64,000 bases of DNA from Candidatus Nanopelagicales bacterium (lineage in GTDB: Bacteria; Actinomycetota; Actinomycetes; S36-B12): assembly GCA_018402235.1 (NCBI GenBank), contig JAGYJJ010000004.1:579256-643255 (forward strand), read 5' to 3'. Below, one piece after another: positions 52,173 through 62,389 of the stretch (position 1 is the first letter of the stretch; each line of letters starts with the position of its first letter). Under the pieces are notes generated by a model. The model had not been told where the DNA came from and ran no database searches. It saw nothing but the letters and a program-made list of their open reading frames with translations. The translations under genes were made by a program, and so were the position numbers.

Positions 52173-52203
52173 TTGACAAGGCAGCATCACCATGGGTGAT
52201 AAT
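52173..52203 (+). promoter_or_regulatory. Candidate sigma-70-type promoter of the Rv3235-like gene
   Basis: A perfect TTGACA (52173-52178) and GATAAT (52198-52203) are 19 bases apart, slightly long. The start codon is 71 bases further on. The stretch from 52046 to 52275 is AT-richer than its surroundings and shows no gene. Confidence 0.45.
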
Positions 52204-52274
52204 GTCAAATAACAGCAAACTACATCAAACAAAGGCTAAAGCCAGTAAACGCTGGTTACGACGAGGGGTCGATC

Positions 52275-52837
52275 ATGGAAACGGCACACGAGACTGCGGG
52301 CGCACAAAGCGATACCGGAGAGGGATCGGTACAACTACGAGTTGTCCGCGGGGAACGGGCGGATTCAGCTCCACGCCAGATGGCGCTGCCGCTCACCTGG
52401 CAGGTCGGCGGGATCCCGCCACACCGCCCACGCCCGGATATTTGCGAGTAGTGCGCGATGAAGACGAGCGGGCCGAGTTGGCCACCACAGCCGACGGCCG
52501 GCCACACCCGATTGCCTGGACCGCCCAGATTGCACGGGCCGTATACGAGGTGGCCCAAGGTGAGCGCCCAGCCAGTCAACTGCGTCGGCACGTCTCTCGC
52601 GAGCAGTTGGCAACGCTGGCTATTCGGGGTACGTCGTACGCCCGGCATCCCGCAGCACGCTCATCACATGGCATGTCGCGGTTGCGCCAGGTGCGTGCGG
52701 TTCGGTGTTGCATCGTTGCGCCCGGCATCATCGAAGCATCGGCCGTCTTGGTCGGAGCAGCGCGCTCCCATGCAGTGGCCCTGCGGATGGAAGCCCGTCC
52801 CGGCAGCTGGCTAGTGACCGCTGTCGACTTCCGGTGA
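52275..52837 (+). CDS. Rv3235-family protein (DUF6459), one-base frameshift
   Basis: About 187 residues after correction. ATG at 52275 with GAGGGG upstream gives METAHETAGAQS...MALPLTWQVGG, which runs into a stop; adding one G to the run at 52410-52412 joins it to DPATPPTPGYLRVVRDEDERAELA and the conserved core WTAQIARAVYEVAQGERPASQLRRHVSREQLATLAIRG, RQVRAVRCCIVAPGIIEASAVL and ALRMEARPGSWLVTAVDF. This is the Rv3235 family found beside secA in actinobacteria. Function unknown. As written the core is open but lacks this start. Confidence 0.75.
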
Positions 52838-52850
52838 AGTCACGCGCAGA

Positions 52851-55661
52851 TCAGCGCTGCTTCTTGCGGTTTTGGCGTTCGGCACGGCGGCGTTCGGCGC
52901 GTGAGGCATCAGGATCAACTTCCACGATGCCTTCGTCGTCGGACTCCATCTCCCCGTGCATCACGCCACCTGACTCGTCTGGGGCCGAGTAGTCCATATG
53001 CTCCGGACGCGCGGGCTCAAGTCCCTTCGCCTCGATCGTGGGTGCCGCTGCCGACGACTGCTGTGAGCCTGCAGCTACCGCGGCAGCAATCGCTGCACCC
53101 GCCTCGCTATCACTGGCATCAGCCAGGACATCGATCTGCTCGGCAACTTCCGGGGCTACCTGTGGCTTCACTTCGACTTCCACGTTGAAGACATAGCCGA
53201 CCGTTTCTTCTTTGATCGCATCCATCATCGCCATGAACAGGTCATATCCCTCGCGCTGGTATTCCACCAGTGGATCACGCTGAGCCATCGCCCGAAGGCC
53301 GATGCCATCGCGTAGGTAGTCCATCTCGTAAAGATGCTCGCGCCACTTGCGGTCGAGCACAGTCAAGATCACCCGGCGCTCAAGTTCGCGAGTTACCTCT
53401 TCGCTGAGTTCTGCTTCGCGCTTGTCATAGCCGCGCTGGGCGTCATCAACCAATATCTCACGCAGGAAGTCCGCACTGAGGCCCGGGCGACCACCCCCGG
53501 ATTCCTCTTCCACATCCTCAATCGACGGTGACACGGGGTACAACTGATGCAACGCCGTCCACAGCTTTTCCAGATCCCAATCCTCGGGATACCCATCTGC
53601 GGTGGCTTCGTTAACGTAACTTTCAATCGTGTCGGTAATGAAGGTCCGAACTTGATCCTCGATGTCCTCGCCCTGAAGAACCCGACGACGCTCGTCGTAG
53701 ATAACCAGACGCTGGCGATTCAAGACATCGTCGTATTTCAAGACGTCTTTGCGAATCTCGAAGTTTTGCGCTTCCACCTGCGTTTGCGCGGAGCGAATCG
53801 CATTGGTGACCATTTTGGCTTCAATCGGAACATCGTCGGGGACATTAAACCGACGCAAGAACGCATCGACCATATCGGCTTTGAACAACCGCATGAGGTC
53901 GTCTTCGAGCGACAAGTAGAACTGCGATTCACCTGGGTCGCCCTGGCGGCCAGAGCGTCCACGTAACTGATTATCGATGCGGCGAGACTCGTGACGTTCG
54001 GTGGACAGGACGTACAAACCACCCAGTTCGACAACCTCATCGTGCTCAGCCTTAACCGCAGCCTGCGCTTGTTCGAGAGCTGCCGGCCATGCAGCTTCGT
54101 AGGCTTCAGGATCCTCAGCCGAAGAAAGGCCCTTCTGGGTAAGCGCCGCAGCAGCCATGAACTCTGGATTGCCACCCAACATGATGTCGGTGCCGCGTCC
54201 AGCCATGTTCGTTGCGACGGTCACGGCACCTCGACGACCAGCCTGCGCGACGATGGCGGCCTCGCGCTCGTGGTTCTTGGCATTGAGTACTTCGTGGGGA
54301 ACGCCGTTCTTCTTCAACAGCGCGGACAGGTGCTCGGACTTCTCGACGCTAGTGGTGCCGATAAGAACCGGCTGCCCCGCCTCGTGGCGTTCGACGACAT
54401 CCTCGACAACCGATGCATATTTCGCCTCGGCAGTACGAAACACTAGGTCTGGCTGATCAATGCGGACCATCGGTCGATTGGTGGGAATGGGCACAACACC
54501 GAGGTTGTAGATCTGATTGAACTCGGCCGCTTCTGTCATGGCCGTACCGGTCATGCCTGAGAGTTTGTTGTACAAGCGGAAGAAGTTCTGCAGCGTTACC
54601 GTGGCAAGAGTTTGGTTTTCCGCCTTGATTTCCACACCCTCTTTGGCCTCGATCGCCTGATGCAGTCCTTCGTTATAACGACGTCCTTTAAGAATTCGGC
54701 CTGTGTGCTCATCGACGATCACCACACCGCCGTCAAGGAGCACGTAATCACGATCCTTCTTGAACAATTCCTTTGCGCGGATAGCGTTGTTCAGAAAACC
54801 GACGAGTGGGGTGTTGACGGTGTCGTAGAGATTATCGATACCGAGTTGATCTTCCACTTTGTCGATCGCCGCCTCGAGGACACCAATGGTCCGCTTCTTC
54901 TCGTCGACTTCGTAATCGACATCCTTCTCCAGTAATCGCACAATGCGAGCAAACTCTGAATACCAGGCGGTTGGTTGGTCGGCTGGTCCACTGATGATTA
55001 AGGGCGTGCGTGCTTCATCGACCAGGATGGAGTCGACCTCGTCGACCACCGCAAAGTTGTGGCCACGTTGCACCATCTCGGTTTGAGACCACGCCATGTT
55101 GTCGCGCAGGTAATCGAACCCGAACTCGTTGTTCGTCCCATAAGTGATGTCGGCTGCGTAGGCCTCACGCCGCTGGGCCGGGGTCATCTGGCTGAGGATT
55201 ACGTCCACTTCCAGGCCGAGAAAGCGGTGAATCCGGCCCATCCACTCGGCATCGCGCTCGGCGAGGTAATCGTTGACGGTCACCACGTGAACGCCGTCGC
55301 CGGACAGTGCATTCAGGTAGGAGGGCAAAGTCGCTACCAGGGTCTTGCCTTCCCCCGTACGCATCTCGGCGATATTCCCCATGTGGAGGGCAGCACCGCC
55401 CATGATCTGAACGTCGTAATGCCGCTGCCCGAGGGTGCGACGGGCGGCTTCGCGCACGGTGGCGAATGCCTCAGGCATGAGGTCGTCCAAACTCTCGCCG
55501 TCGGCATAGCGAGCCTTGAACTCGTCGGTCAGAGCCCTCAGTTCTTCGTCGGTCAAGGAGATGTAGTCGTCCTCGATGGCGTTGACGGCCTTGGCAACCG
55601 CCTCCAACTTACGAAGAGTCTTGCCCTCACCGGCTCGCAGGACTTTGTCCAGCACTCCCAC
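52851..55661 (-). CDS. secA: Preprotein translocase ATPase SecA
   Basis: 936 residues. Drives export through SecYEG. N-terminal [24 protein letters not shown], Walker [19 protein letters not shown]-type [48 protein letters not shown] and [28 protein letters not shown]. The C-terminus is a basic linker ([16 protein letters not shown]) without the zinc-binding cysteines found in many SecA proteins. The GTG at 55661 is chosen for [14 protein letters not shown] and AAAGG upstream; longer frames are spurious. Confidence 0.96.
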   Translation of the reverse strand: MGVLDKVLRAGEGKTLRKLEAVAKAVNAIEDDYISLTDEELRALTDEFKARYADGESLDDLMPEAFATVREAARRTLGQRHYDVQIMGGAALHMGNIAEMRTGEGKTLVATLPSYLNALSGDGVHVVTVNDYLAERDAEWMGRIHRFLGLEVDVILSQMTPAQRREAYAADITYGTNNEFGFDYLRDNMAWSQTEMVQRGHNFAVVDEVDSILVDEARTPLIISGPADQPTAWYSEFARIVRLLEKDVDYEVDEKKRTIGVLEAAIDKVEDQLGIDNLYDTVNTPLVGFLNNAIRAKELFKKDRDYVLLDGGVVIVDEHTGRILKGRRYNEGLHQAIEAKEGVEIKAENQTLATVTLQNFFRLYNKLSGMTGTAMTEAAEFNQIYNLGVVPIPTNRPMVRIDQPDLVFRTAEAKYASVVEDVVERHEAGQPVLIGTTSVEKSEHLSALLKKNGVPHEVLNAKNHEREAAIVAQAGRRGAVTVATNMAGRGTDIMLGGNPEFMAAAALTQKGLSSAEDPEAYEAAWPAALEQAQAAVKAEHDEVVELGGLYVLSTERHESRRIDNQLRGRSGRQGDPGESQFYLSLEDDLMRLFKADMVDAFLRRFNVPDDVPIEAKMVTNAIRSAQTQVEAQNFEIRKDVLKYDDVLNRQRLVIYDERRRVLQGEDIEDQVRTFITDTIESYVNEATADGYPEDWDLEKLWTALHQLYPVSPSIEDVEEESGGGRPGLSADFLREILVDDAQRGYDKREAELSEEVTRELERRVILTVLDRKWREHLYEMDYLRDGIGLRAMAQRDPLVEYQREGYDLFMAMMDAIKEETVGYVFNVEVEVKPQVAPEVAEQIDVLADASDSEAGAAIAAAVAAGSQQSSAAAPTIEAKGLEPARPEHMDYSAPDESGGVMHGEMESDDEGIVEVDPDASRAERRRAERQNRKKQR

Positions 55662-55804
55662 GTTGCGACCTTTCGACACTGCCGCCTGCTTGCGGCCTGT
55701 GATTGCGAGCGCGCAGCGCCCGCGTGGACTAAGCCGGGTAACTCGGAGATCCCCTCCGGCAACCTGGCCCCGCCATCGTAGACGCCGCTGGAACACTGGT
55801 GCGC

Positions 55805-56485
55805 ATGGCGTCCGATCCCGTAGTGACCTTGAGCGATGGCCACGTGACCCTTGAGCCCTCCATCCTGCAATCCCCCGATGCCTTCCCATCGACGGCTCGG
55901 TGCCTCACGTGGCGGGCCCGCCGGCTGTCCAGCGGCAGCGAGCTCGGGGTCATCCATCTGGTACCCGATCCCTTCGGTGAATCCCCGGTGCGCGCTCGGC
56001 TGGAGATCAAAGTGGACGCAGGTGCCGACACCGCAACGGTCCAGGCCCTGGCCCAGGCTGTCCGCTTGGCGTGCTCATGGGCATTCTCTGCATTGAATCT
56101 GGCCGTGATCACCTGGCTCGGACCGAGCGAACCTTCCCAGCGTGCGGTGGTCAACGAGGTCGGTTTTCGCGTCCATCCTTTTCCGCAACGTCGAGCGATC
56201 GACGGGCCTTCGGGGCCCATCGATGCCTGGTACGCCGACCTCACACCGCGTGATGCGCGCGCCCCCGCGCGGCGGCCCCTCACGGTTCGCGAGCACCACG
56301 TGCTTACCGCCATGGCCCGGGGAAGGTCCAATCAACAGATCGCGGCCTACCTGGGGATCAGTGAAAACACCGTCAAGAATCATGTACGGTCGATTCTCGA
56401 GGTTCTGCAGGCTCCATCACGCACCGCGGCGGTCATCGAGGCGCTGCGAACCGGATTAGTTTCCGTGGAATTCGATCCTCAATAA
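55805..56485 (+). CDS. LuxR-type regulator with GNAT-like N-terminal domain
   Basis: About 226 residues. C-terminal LuxR helix-turn-helix (about 160-215): [56 protein letters not shown]. The N-terminal 150 residues ([73 protein letters not shown]) look like a GNAT acetyltransferase fold without a clear acetyl-CoA loop, so it may be a ligand sensor. There is no receiver domain. Its stop codon lies in a 10-bp tandem repeat. Confidence 0.8.
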   Translation: MASDPVVTLSDGHVTLEPSILQSPDAFPSTARCLTWRARRLSSGSELGVIHLVPDPFGESPVRARLEIKVDAGADTATVQALAQAVRLACSWAFSALNLAVITWLGPSEPSQRAVVNEVGFRVHPFPQRRAIDGPSGPIDAWYADLTPRDARAPARRPLTVREHHVLTAMARGRSNQQIAAYLGISENTVKNHVRSILEVLQAPSRTAAVIEALRTGLVSVEFDPQ

Positions 56486-56507
56486 GCCTGAATAAGCCTG
56501 AATCAGC
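56481..56507. repeat. 10-bp tandem repeat over the luxR stop codon
   Basis: aataagcctg at 56481 and 56491, then aatcagc. The stop TAA (56483-56485) is in unit 1. Confidence 0.8.
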
Positions 56508-56590
56508 ACTGTCCACATGCGGTGCACGCGCACTCCACACCCGAGGGGCATACGGGTGACTTTCCAGATGCTTTCGGGCACCTTCAAGGG

Positions 56591-57265
56591 ATGCGCGATT
56601 TCACCACGAGCCTCATTGACCTCGTCTTGGGTAGATCATGTGCCGGATGCGATGAACCTGGGCTGCTGATATGCCAGGACTGCAAGCAGGCATTGCAACC
56701 TCGCATCCGACTCAGGCGCGACCTAGATGTCAGCGACCTCATGGAGGGTCTACGAATTCCGGTCATCTGCGCACTGGACTATCGCGGTACAACGCGACAG
56801 GTTCTCTACCGCTATAAAGACCACCGCATACGTCAGTTGGCAATCTTCCTAAGACCCGCCCTTGCCGAATCCATCACCTTCGCTGCCCACCACGTGGGGA
56901 TCGAGCTCCGGCAGGCGCTGCTCACTCCGTTGCCCACGCGCCGCAGCAGTATTCGACGACGAGGTTTCGACTCGACGGCGCACCTAGTCCAAAGCGCGGC
57001 CCCACTCACTGGGACAGCTGGGATGCGCCACCTCTTGGCTGATGTTCGAAAACACGGGGCCGCTAAGCATGTGGGTGCCTTCGAACGGGAGCAAAGGGCG
57101 ATCGATGCCTTTCGAGTTCGAAAAGAAGGCTCCCTGCCGACACAGCCGGTGATCCTTGTGGACGACATCGTGACCACCGGCGCCACCGTGAAAGAAGCCG
57201 CCGAAACATTGCTGGTGGCCGGGGTTCAGGTGGTAGCAGTAGCGGCGGTCGCCGGAACTCCGTGA
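56591..57265 (+). CDS. comF: ComF family phosphoribosyltransferase-like protein
   Basis: 224 residues. N-terminal zinc-type cysteines RSCAGCDEPGLLICQDCKQAL, then YKDHRIRQLAIFLRPALA, LLTPLPTRRSSIRRRGFD and the PRPP loop VILVDDIVTTGATVKEAAETL. ComF proteins serve DNA uptake in competent bacteria, but the actinobacterial gene lies beside secA and lpqB-mtrAB and its role is unknown. No hpf gene lies between comF and secA as in Mycobacterium. The start is uncertain by up to 23 residues. Confidence 0.88.
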   Translation: MRDFTTSLIDLVLGRSCAGCDEPGLLICQDCKQALQPRIRLRRDLDVSDLMEGLRIPVICALDYRGTTRQVLYRYKDHRIRQLAIFLRPALAESITFAAHHVGIELRQALLTPLPTRRSSIRRRGFDSTAHLVQSAAPLTGTAGMRHLLADVRKHGAAKHVGAFEREQRAIDAFRVRKEGSLPTQPVILVDDIVTTGATVKEAAETLLVAGVQVVAVAAVAGTP

Positions 57266-57269
57266 CTAC

Positions 57270-59003
57270 TCACTTGCTACCCCGGATAGGTGGGCGCTGT
57301 TGCGTTAACCCGACCGGACCAACTTCCCGTGGTGTTGTCGTAGACCACGCCATCGGCCGCCGCCACAAAGTGGGGAACCCGGGCGCCGCGGCAATCGATA
57401 TGGGCCCCTCCGGCGCACCTTGGGGGGTAAGCGATCCACGCCCGATGGTTATCTCAAAGACCTGCAAAGAGCCTGCGCTCTCGCTCCCTAGGACCGCCAG
57501 CGAGTCGGCACTCGACCAGGCCACATCCACCACCTCGACGAGCCTGGACTCCACTCGAATCGGGGCCTGGACTGTGATGCCCACGCGCCCGCTCGTCGAC
57601 GCTCGCACTACCCGCGCCAACAACACATACGACCGAGGTCCGCTGTCGACAAGCAGAGCAGCGCGGGTGCCATCCCTGGATGGGACTGCGGCAGTGAGCA
57701 CATCCGAATCGCCCAATCCCTCGACGGCGATTGGAAAGGCTCGACCCGTAGGTGAAAACAAGGCCAAGGTGCCTGAATCGTCGACCGCCCAAACGTTCAC
57801 ATTCCCGTCGTAAGCAAAGTTGACCGGTGAAGGCAACTCATCAAACTCAAACAGCGTCGAGCCAGGCGCCATCGCACCCGACCAAACGATCCCTTCGACG
57901 TCCACTCCCAAAATGCGTGAAGCGTCCAAAGACACCGCGATGTCTGCCAGCAACGGTTCTCGGGTTCCTGCCTGACCGGCAACGGGGATCGTGCCGTCGT
58001 CCGTTAACTCACGCACACCGATGGTCGATGCCACGTACGGAGCAGCGTTGACAGCCAGCCCTGCAGGATCTACTTCTGGCCAAGCGTCGCGCGACTGCGG
58101 GTTCCCAATACCCGGCACGAAGAAGGGTTGGCCAGCGGCCGTGATATCCACAGCTTGAACATCAGGCAATTGCCGCAGCGTCCACACCAACTGTTGTGAC
58201 AACGCACGCCGCGTGGAATCGTCGGCCAGTTGGACAGAGGCGCTCAGATCCACTCGTGCCGTTCCACCGTCAACCAAAACCGCATCGATGTTCAAATCCA
58301 CGCCGTCGGGGAAGCCCGTTCTTACAGCAGGACGCAGCCAATCGTTGGGGCCTTCGATCAACCGCCGAACCAAGGTGCTCGCGAGCCCTGGCCCGACCAC
58401 CGGCAACATCCGCGCGTCGGGCACCAAAGTCTGAAAGGTTGGGTTGAAGAAGTAGAGAGCGTATGGGCGAAATGCTCGATCTACGTCGGTTTGCGACAAC
58501 AGCAGGCCGTTCGGCAAACCGTCGATTCGAAGGCCAACATCGGTCTCCACAATCCGAAACGTGGCGATCGCTTCAGTTCCGGGTGGATCTACTTCGTACC
58601 GGCCGTTGGAAGCGATACGGCCTACCTGGGCAGCTCGCACTTGAATGCTGGGGCCGCTTTCGGACAATGCCGGCGCGCCCTCGTAGACCACCACTTGCGA
58701 TGAACTGTCCCACCGGGAACTGGTTTCCGGCGTGAGGTATTCGCGCGCGACCGCGTGGTTTCCGTCGAATGATGCGCTGGCCTCTAAGAACCCCTGGACG
58801 ATCTGAGGGGCCGTCATGTCAGGACTCGGTGGCCGGGCGATCACACGTATGAACTGGTCCACGTTGCTGCCCGTCACCTGCGCACCTTGTTGGATCGGAC
58901 CGGTCGTGGGCACTTGGGCGGTAAACGCTTGGGGGACGCTGGCACCACTTCCGCAGCCTGCGAGCATCAGCCCGCTCACCACCAGTGCAAGGGCGCGCAT
59001 CAT
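57270..59003 (-). CDS. lpqB: Lipoprotein LpqB, MtrAB accessory
   Basis: 577 residues. Lipobox LMLAGC at residues 12-17. A GerMN-type domain (about 200-310: VVGPGLASTLVRRLIEGPNDWLRPAVRTGFPDGV) and a beta-propeller-like C-terminus. In mycobacteria LpqB binds the sensor MtrB and affects its signalling, cell wall and motility. Starts within the mtrB stop (atga), so coupled. It is convergent with comF with four bases between stops. Confidence 0.93.
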   Translation of the reverse strand: MMRALALVVSGLMLAGCGSGASVPQAFTAQVPTTGPIQQGAQVTGSNVDQFIRVIARPPSPDMTAPQIVQGFLEASASFDGNHAVAREYLTPETSSRWDSSSQVVVYEGAPALSESGPSIQVRAAQVGRIASNGRYEVDPPGTEAIATFRIVETDVGLRIDGLPNGLLLSQTDVDRAFRPYALYFFNPTFQTLVPDARMLPVVGPGLASTLVRRLIEGPNDWLRPAVRTGFPDGVDLNIDAVLVDGGTARVDLSASVQLADDSTRRALSQQLVWTLRQLPDVQAVDITAAGQPFFVPGIGNPQSRDAWPEVDPAGLAVNAAPYVASTIGVRELTDDGTIPVAGQAGTREPLLADIAVSLDASRILGVDVEGIVWSGAMAPGSTLFEFDELPSPVNFAYDGNVNVWAVDDSGTLALFSPTGRAFPIAVEGLGDSDVLTAAVPSRDGTRAALLVDSGPRSYVLLARVVRASTSGRVGITVQAPIRVESRLVEVVDVAWSSADSLAVLGSESAGSLQVFEITIGRGSLTPQGAPEGPISIAAAPGFPTLWRRPMAWSTTTPREVGPVGLTQQRPPIRGSK

Positions 59004-60706
59004 CGTTCATTCCCACTGTCGATGTTCACCGTCATCACAATGGACTCATCGATGTGCACTGCACGTTCATCGTGGCGCACAGACGGTCGTTCCCGTGAGA
59101 ACGCACCGTCGGAGTCGTGGCGATCCTCACCTGGGTCAAGATCAGCCACCTCCTCGGACAGCGGTAGGACCGCATGAGTCACCGATCCCCCGGCAACACG
59201 CGGCAAAGTCAACCGGAAACAGGCGCCTGCGCCCGGCTCACCCCACGCCTCGAGCCAACCCCCGTGCAAACGAGCGTCTTCCAAGGCAATGGCAAGCCCC
59301 AGTCCGGTTCCCCCGGTGGTGCGCGCTCGCGCGGGGTCTGCACGCCAGAACCGGTTGAAGACCAGCGCTGCCTCCCCTGGGCGAAGGCCCACACCGAAAT
59401 CGCGCACCGTCAATGTGATGACGTCGGCATCCCCCGCCAACTCCACAAGGACACCTTGCTCATCTCCGTGTTCGATGGCGTTATCTATCAGGTTCCGCAC
59501 GATGCGATCGATGCGGCGCGCGTCACCGACGGCAGAGCAGGGACGCTCATAAGCTGCGAATCGAACACGCAATTTGCGGCTGTTAGCCAAAGGCTCGCTT
59601 CCGTCGATAATGCGCTGAACCAGGGGAGCAAGATCAACTGATTCGCTCTCCAGTTTTGCAGCGCCGGCATCGAAGCGCGAGATCTCCAGCAGATCGGCAA
59701 GGAGTGCTTCAAATCGATCCAACTGGTTTTGTAGCAGTTCCGCCGACCGCGCTATCGCCGGCGTAAGCGAATCCCGGGATTCAAAAAGGACATCGGCCGC
59801 CATTCGAATGGTGGTGAGTGGGGTGCGAAGTTCGTGGGACACGTCGGATACGAAGCGCTGCTGCACGCGAGAGAGCTCCTCTAGCTGGGTGATCTGGGCG
59901 TCGATGCTCTCCGCCATTTCGTTGAAGGACCGAGCCAGTTGGGCGAGATCGTCTTCACGTTTGATGGGAATCCGCTCATCTAAGTTTCCAGACGAAAGTC
60001 GCTCGGCTGTTCGCGCTGCAGCACGCACCGGCACCACAACCTGTCTGGTCACGATGTAGGCGACAACGCCGAGTAGGGCCACGAGCACCACGCCGGCGGC
60101 GAGAATCGAACCGCGCACCAAATCCAAGGTCTGTTGCTCTTGAGCCAAGGGGAACAGGTAGTACAACTCGTACGGCCCCACGGTAGGGATGCTCAACGGC
60201 GCCCCCACGGCTAGCCCAGGCACCGACCGGCCGTCCAGGAAGCGGATCTCCGTAAACGTCCACGACTGTCGCTGGGTGCTTGTTACTGCTTCACGAAGCG
60301 CCGGGGGCACGCTGGCCACTGCAACGAGGTTGGTTCCGCGCTCGGGTGCACCAGCGTTGGAGAGGCTCGATAGAAGCAAGACCTCAAACGTGGCTGGTGA
60401 GCCGGCTCGGGTTGCCAGCGAGGTCACCACACCGTCGACCAATCGCGAGGGTGATGGCGTTGATGGTCCGGTGTCGGCTGCATCCAAAAGGCGCTGCGCC
60501 TCCCCCAGTCCAGCAGTCGCCTCACCGACCGAGCCGCGCTCCTTCGCCTCGAGCAGACCGGTGGTGACGCGCGACAACAACAGCAGACCCAAAGCCCCGA
60601 CCACCACGATCGACAACACCAATGTTGTGCTGGTGACGCGAATGAACAACGAACGACGCCACAACCGCCTAACGGCGCGGGGGAAGAACAGCAGGGCGCG
60701 GGACAT
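59000..60706 (-). CDS. mtrB: Sensor histidine kinase MtrB
   Basis: 568 residues. Two membrane helices (about 24-45 and 200-222) flank an extracytoplasmic domain of about 150 residues. HAMP follows (VRAAARTAERLSSGNLDERIPIKREDDLAQLARSFNEM), then HisKA with His in VSDVSHELRTPLTTIR (about residue 290), and HATPase with NLIDNAIEHGDEQG, DFGVGLRPGEAALVFNRFWR and GGTGLGLAIALEDARLHGG. It phosphorylates MtrA and controls cell wall and division genes. Eight bases after mtrA. Confidence 0.95.
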   Translation of the reverse strand: MSRALLFFPRAVRRLWRRSLFIRVTSTTLVLSIVVVGALGLLLLSRVTTGLLEAKERGSVGEATAGLGEAQRLLDAADTGPSTPSPSRLVDGVVTSLATRAGSPATFEVLLLSSLSNAGAPERGTNLVAVASVPPALREAVTSTQRQSWTFTEIRFLDGRSVPGLAVGAPLSIPTVGPYELYYLFPLAQEQQTLDLVRGSILAAGVVLVALLGVVAYIVTRQVVVPVRAAARTAERLSSGNLDERIPIKREDDLAQLARSFNEMAESIDAQITQLEELSRVQQRFVSDVSHELRTPLTTIRMAADVLFESRDSLTPAIARSAELLQNQLDRFEALLADLLEISRFDAGAAKLESESVDLAPLVQRIIDGSEPLANSRKLRVRFAAYERPCSAVGDARRIDRIVRNLIDNAIEHGDEQGVLVELAGDADVITLTVRDFGVGLRPGEAALVFNRFWRADPARARTTGGTGLGLAIALEDARLHGGWLEAWGEPGAGACFRLTLPRVAGGSVTHAVLPLSEEVADLDPGEDRHDSDGAFSRERPSVRHDERAVHIDESIVMTVNIDSGNER

Positions 60707-60714
60707 GACCGCGA

Positions 60715-61419
60715 TCAGACTGTGCCGGCCTTGTATCCGACTCCGCGCACCGTGAGGACGATCTCTGGAGCCTCAGGATCGTGTTCGATCTTCGCGCGCA
60801 GCCGCTGCACATGAACGTTCACCAAACGGGTGTCCGCTGCGTGCCGATACCCCCACACCTCCTGCAAGAGTGCTTCGCGTGTGAACACCTGTCCAGGCCT
60901 CTTGGCCAAGCACGCAAGAAGATCAAACTCCAGCGGCGTCAGGGTAAGCACGTCGTTGCCACGACGCACCGTGTGCCCGCTGATGTCGATCGTGAGATCG
61001 CTGATTGTGAGGACCCGAGCACCAACATCATCCGTACGACGAATGCGCGCACGGATTCGCGCGACCAACTCCTTCGGCTTGAACGGCTTGACGATGTAAT
61101 CGTCAGCTCCCGATTCCAGCCCCACCACAACATCGACGGTGTCTGATTTTGCAGTCAACATGACGATCGGGGTGCCAGATTCCGCGCGGATCGCTCGGCA
61201 GACGTCAATGCCGTCCATCCCTGGCAGCATCAAGTCGAGCAGAACCACATCAGGCTTGGCGGCGCGGAAAGCATCGATAGCTGTGCTGCCATCTCCGCAG
61301 AAGACAGGCTCGAATCCCTCCCCGCGAAGCACAATGCCCAACATCTCAGCGAGGGCGGCATCGTCGTCGACCACAAGGATCCGGCCGCGGGTCCGGGGAG
61401 ACACGGAGGGTGCGCTCAT
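60715..61419 (-). CDS. mtrA: Response regulator MtrA (OmpR family)
   Basis: 234 residues. Receiver domain with ILVVDDDAALAEML and the phosphorylated Asp in VVLLDLMLPGMDG (about residue 62), TAKSDTVDVVVGLESGADDYIVKPF with the conserved Lys. C-terminal winged helix: ISGHTVRRGNDVLTLTPLEFDLLACLAKRPGQVFTREALLQEVWGYRHAADTRLVNVHVQRLRAKIE. Essential in Mycobacterium, where it binds oriC and cell wall promoters. Starts four bases after the CPBP gene, so it may be in the same transcript. Confidence 0.96.
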   Translation of the reverse strand: MSAPSVSPRTRGRILVVDDDAALAEMLGIVLRGEGFEPVFCGDGSTAIDAFRAAKPDVVLLDLMLPGMDGIDVCRAIRAESGTPIVMLTAKSDTVDVVVGLESGADDYIVKPFKPKELVARIRARIRRTDDVGARVLTISDLTIDISGHTVRRGNDVLTLTPLEFDLLACLAKRPGQVFTREALLQEVWGYRHAADTRLVNVHVQRLRAKIEHDPEAPEIVLTVRGVGYKAGTV

Positions 61420-61423
61420 GTGC

Positions 61424-62263
61424 CTATGGTGTCACTTCCGGAATTCCCACGAGCAGAACCAGCGCAGCGGGTGCGTTATTGACCCCGTGGGCCACCATTG
61501 CCGCCCCCAAGGATCCGGTCTTCCACCGCACCCAGCCATAGACCAAACCAATGGGCAGCAGCAGGAAGAACCGGATCGGTTCAAAGTGGAACGCAGAGAA
61601 CGCGACGGCGGAGATGATGATCGTCAATACGGCCCCCACGCCCCTCTTGCGAAGCGCGTTGAACAGTAGTCCCCGGAATGCGATCTCCTCGACGATCGGC
61701 GCACCCACCATGATCATTACCGCGAATAGCAGCAGCGTCCAGAAGGGCCCATCGTCGCGCAATTCCAAAGCGACATCGCCCGCGGCAGACGAGAAGTCGC
61801 CCGCGATGGCTTGGGTAATCAGAGCCACGATCCCGGCAAACAGCAAGCCGACGAATCCGGCGAGCACCCCCCACCCGGCATCGCTCCAGGACAAGCGAAA
61901 GCCCAAGTCAATACGCGGACCGTTGCCTTTCCACTGCGTGACGAATAGCGGCCAGCCGGCTAGAGCCACCCAAGGAAACAAGGTGCCCACGATTGCGGTT
62001 ACCGCGAGCGGTGCATCCAGTGCGATCAGCGGTACGGCTGCCAAAATCCCCAACACGATGGCGCCCACCAGGGTGAGAGCCGCCGAGCCCAATCCCCACC
62101 GCGGCGCCCGCAATACCGCCCCGCGCTCAAGTGCTTCGGTGACAGTGACCGGGCAACCGGGGTAGTCAGCGGGCGGGAGCATGGGAGTGCTCGGCGTGTT
62201 CTGCGTGCTCGGCGTGTTCTGCGTGTTCGGCGAACTGGGTGCGCTGTCCCCCGGCGTGGTCAT
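61424..62263 (-). CDS. CPBP family intramembrane protease (Abi/CAAX-like)
   Basis: 279 residues. Seven or eight membrane helices. The family motifs are visible: VEEIAFRGLLFNALRKR with the catalytic Glu-Glu and Arg, SAVAFSAFHFEPI with His, and GAAMVAHGVNNAPAAL with His and Asn. The first 30 residues are repeats of the NTQNTPST type, encoded by a degenerate tandem repeat at about 62186-62230. Substrate unknown. The ATG at 62263 is chosen; a longer frame would read through the palindrome at 62304. Lies directly before mtrA. Confidence 0.87.
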   Translation of the reverse strand: MTTPGDSAPSSPNTQNTPSTQNTPSTPMLPPADYPGCPVTVTEALERGAVLRAPRWGLGSAALTLVGAIVLGILAAVPLIALDAPLAVTAIVGTLFPWVALAGWPLFVTQWKGNGPRIDLGFRLSWSDAGWGVLAGFVGLLFAGIVALITQAIAGDFSSAAGDVALELRDDGPFWTLLLFAVMIMVGAPIVEEIAFRGLLFNALRKRGVGAVLTIIISAVAFSAFHFEPIRFFLLLPIGLVYGWVRWKTGSLGAAMVAHGVNNAPAALVLLVGIPEVTP

Positions 62264-62303
62264 CACCCCATTGTGCGCGACACCCCCGACTCCACCCCCT
62301 CCT

Positions 62304-62372
62304 CCCCGATGCGGTGTCAAACGTCGGGCAAGAAATTGCGGAACTGGCCCGACGTTTGACACCGCATCGGGG
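62304..62372. repeat. Palindromic element, copy 1 (26-bp perfect arms)
   Basis: Left arm 62304-62329 and right arm 62347-62372 are perfect reverse complements around a 17-base loop. Each arm starts ccccgatgcggtgtca and continues aacgtcgggc. It lies between the arsR stop and the CPBP start. Confidence 0.95.
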
Positions 62373-62389
62373 CAGGAACTCGCAGGGGT

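Noticed and set aside
55661-55889. N-terminal extension of SecA to 1012 residues
   Set aside because: The extra residues are Arg/Gly-rich with no likeness to SecA; the GTG at 55661 gives the family N-terminus and has a ribosome site.
62263-62362. Longer start for the CPBP protease (extra 33 residues)
   Set aside because: The extension would be translated from the palindromic element and a Gly-rich run; the ATG at 62263 is the better start.
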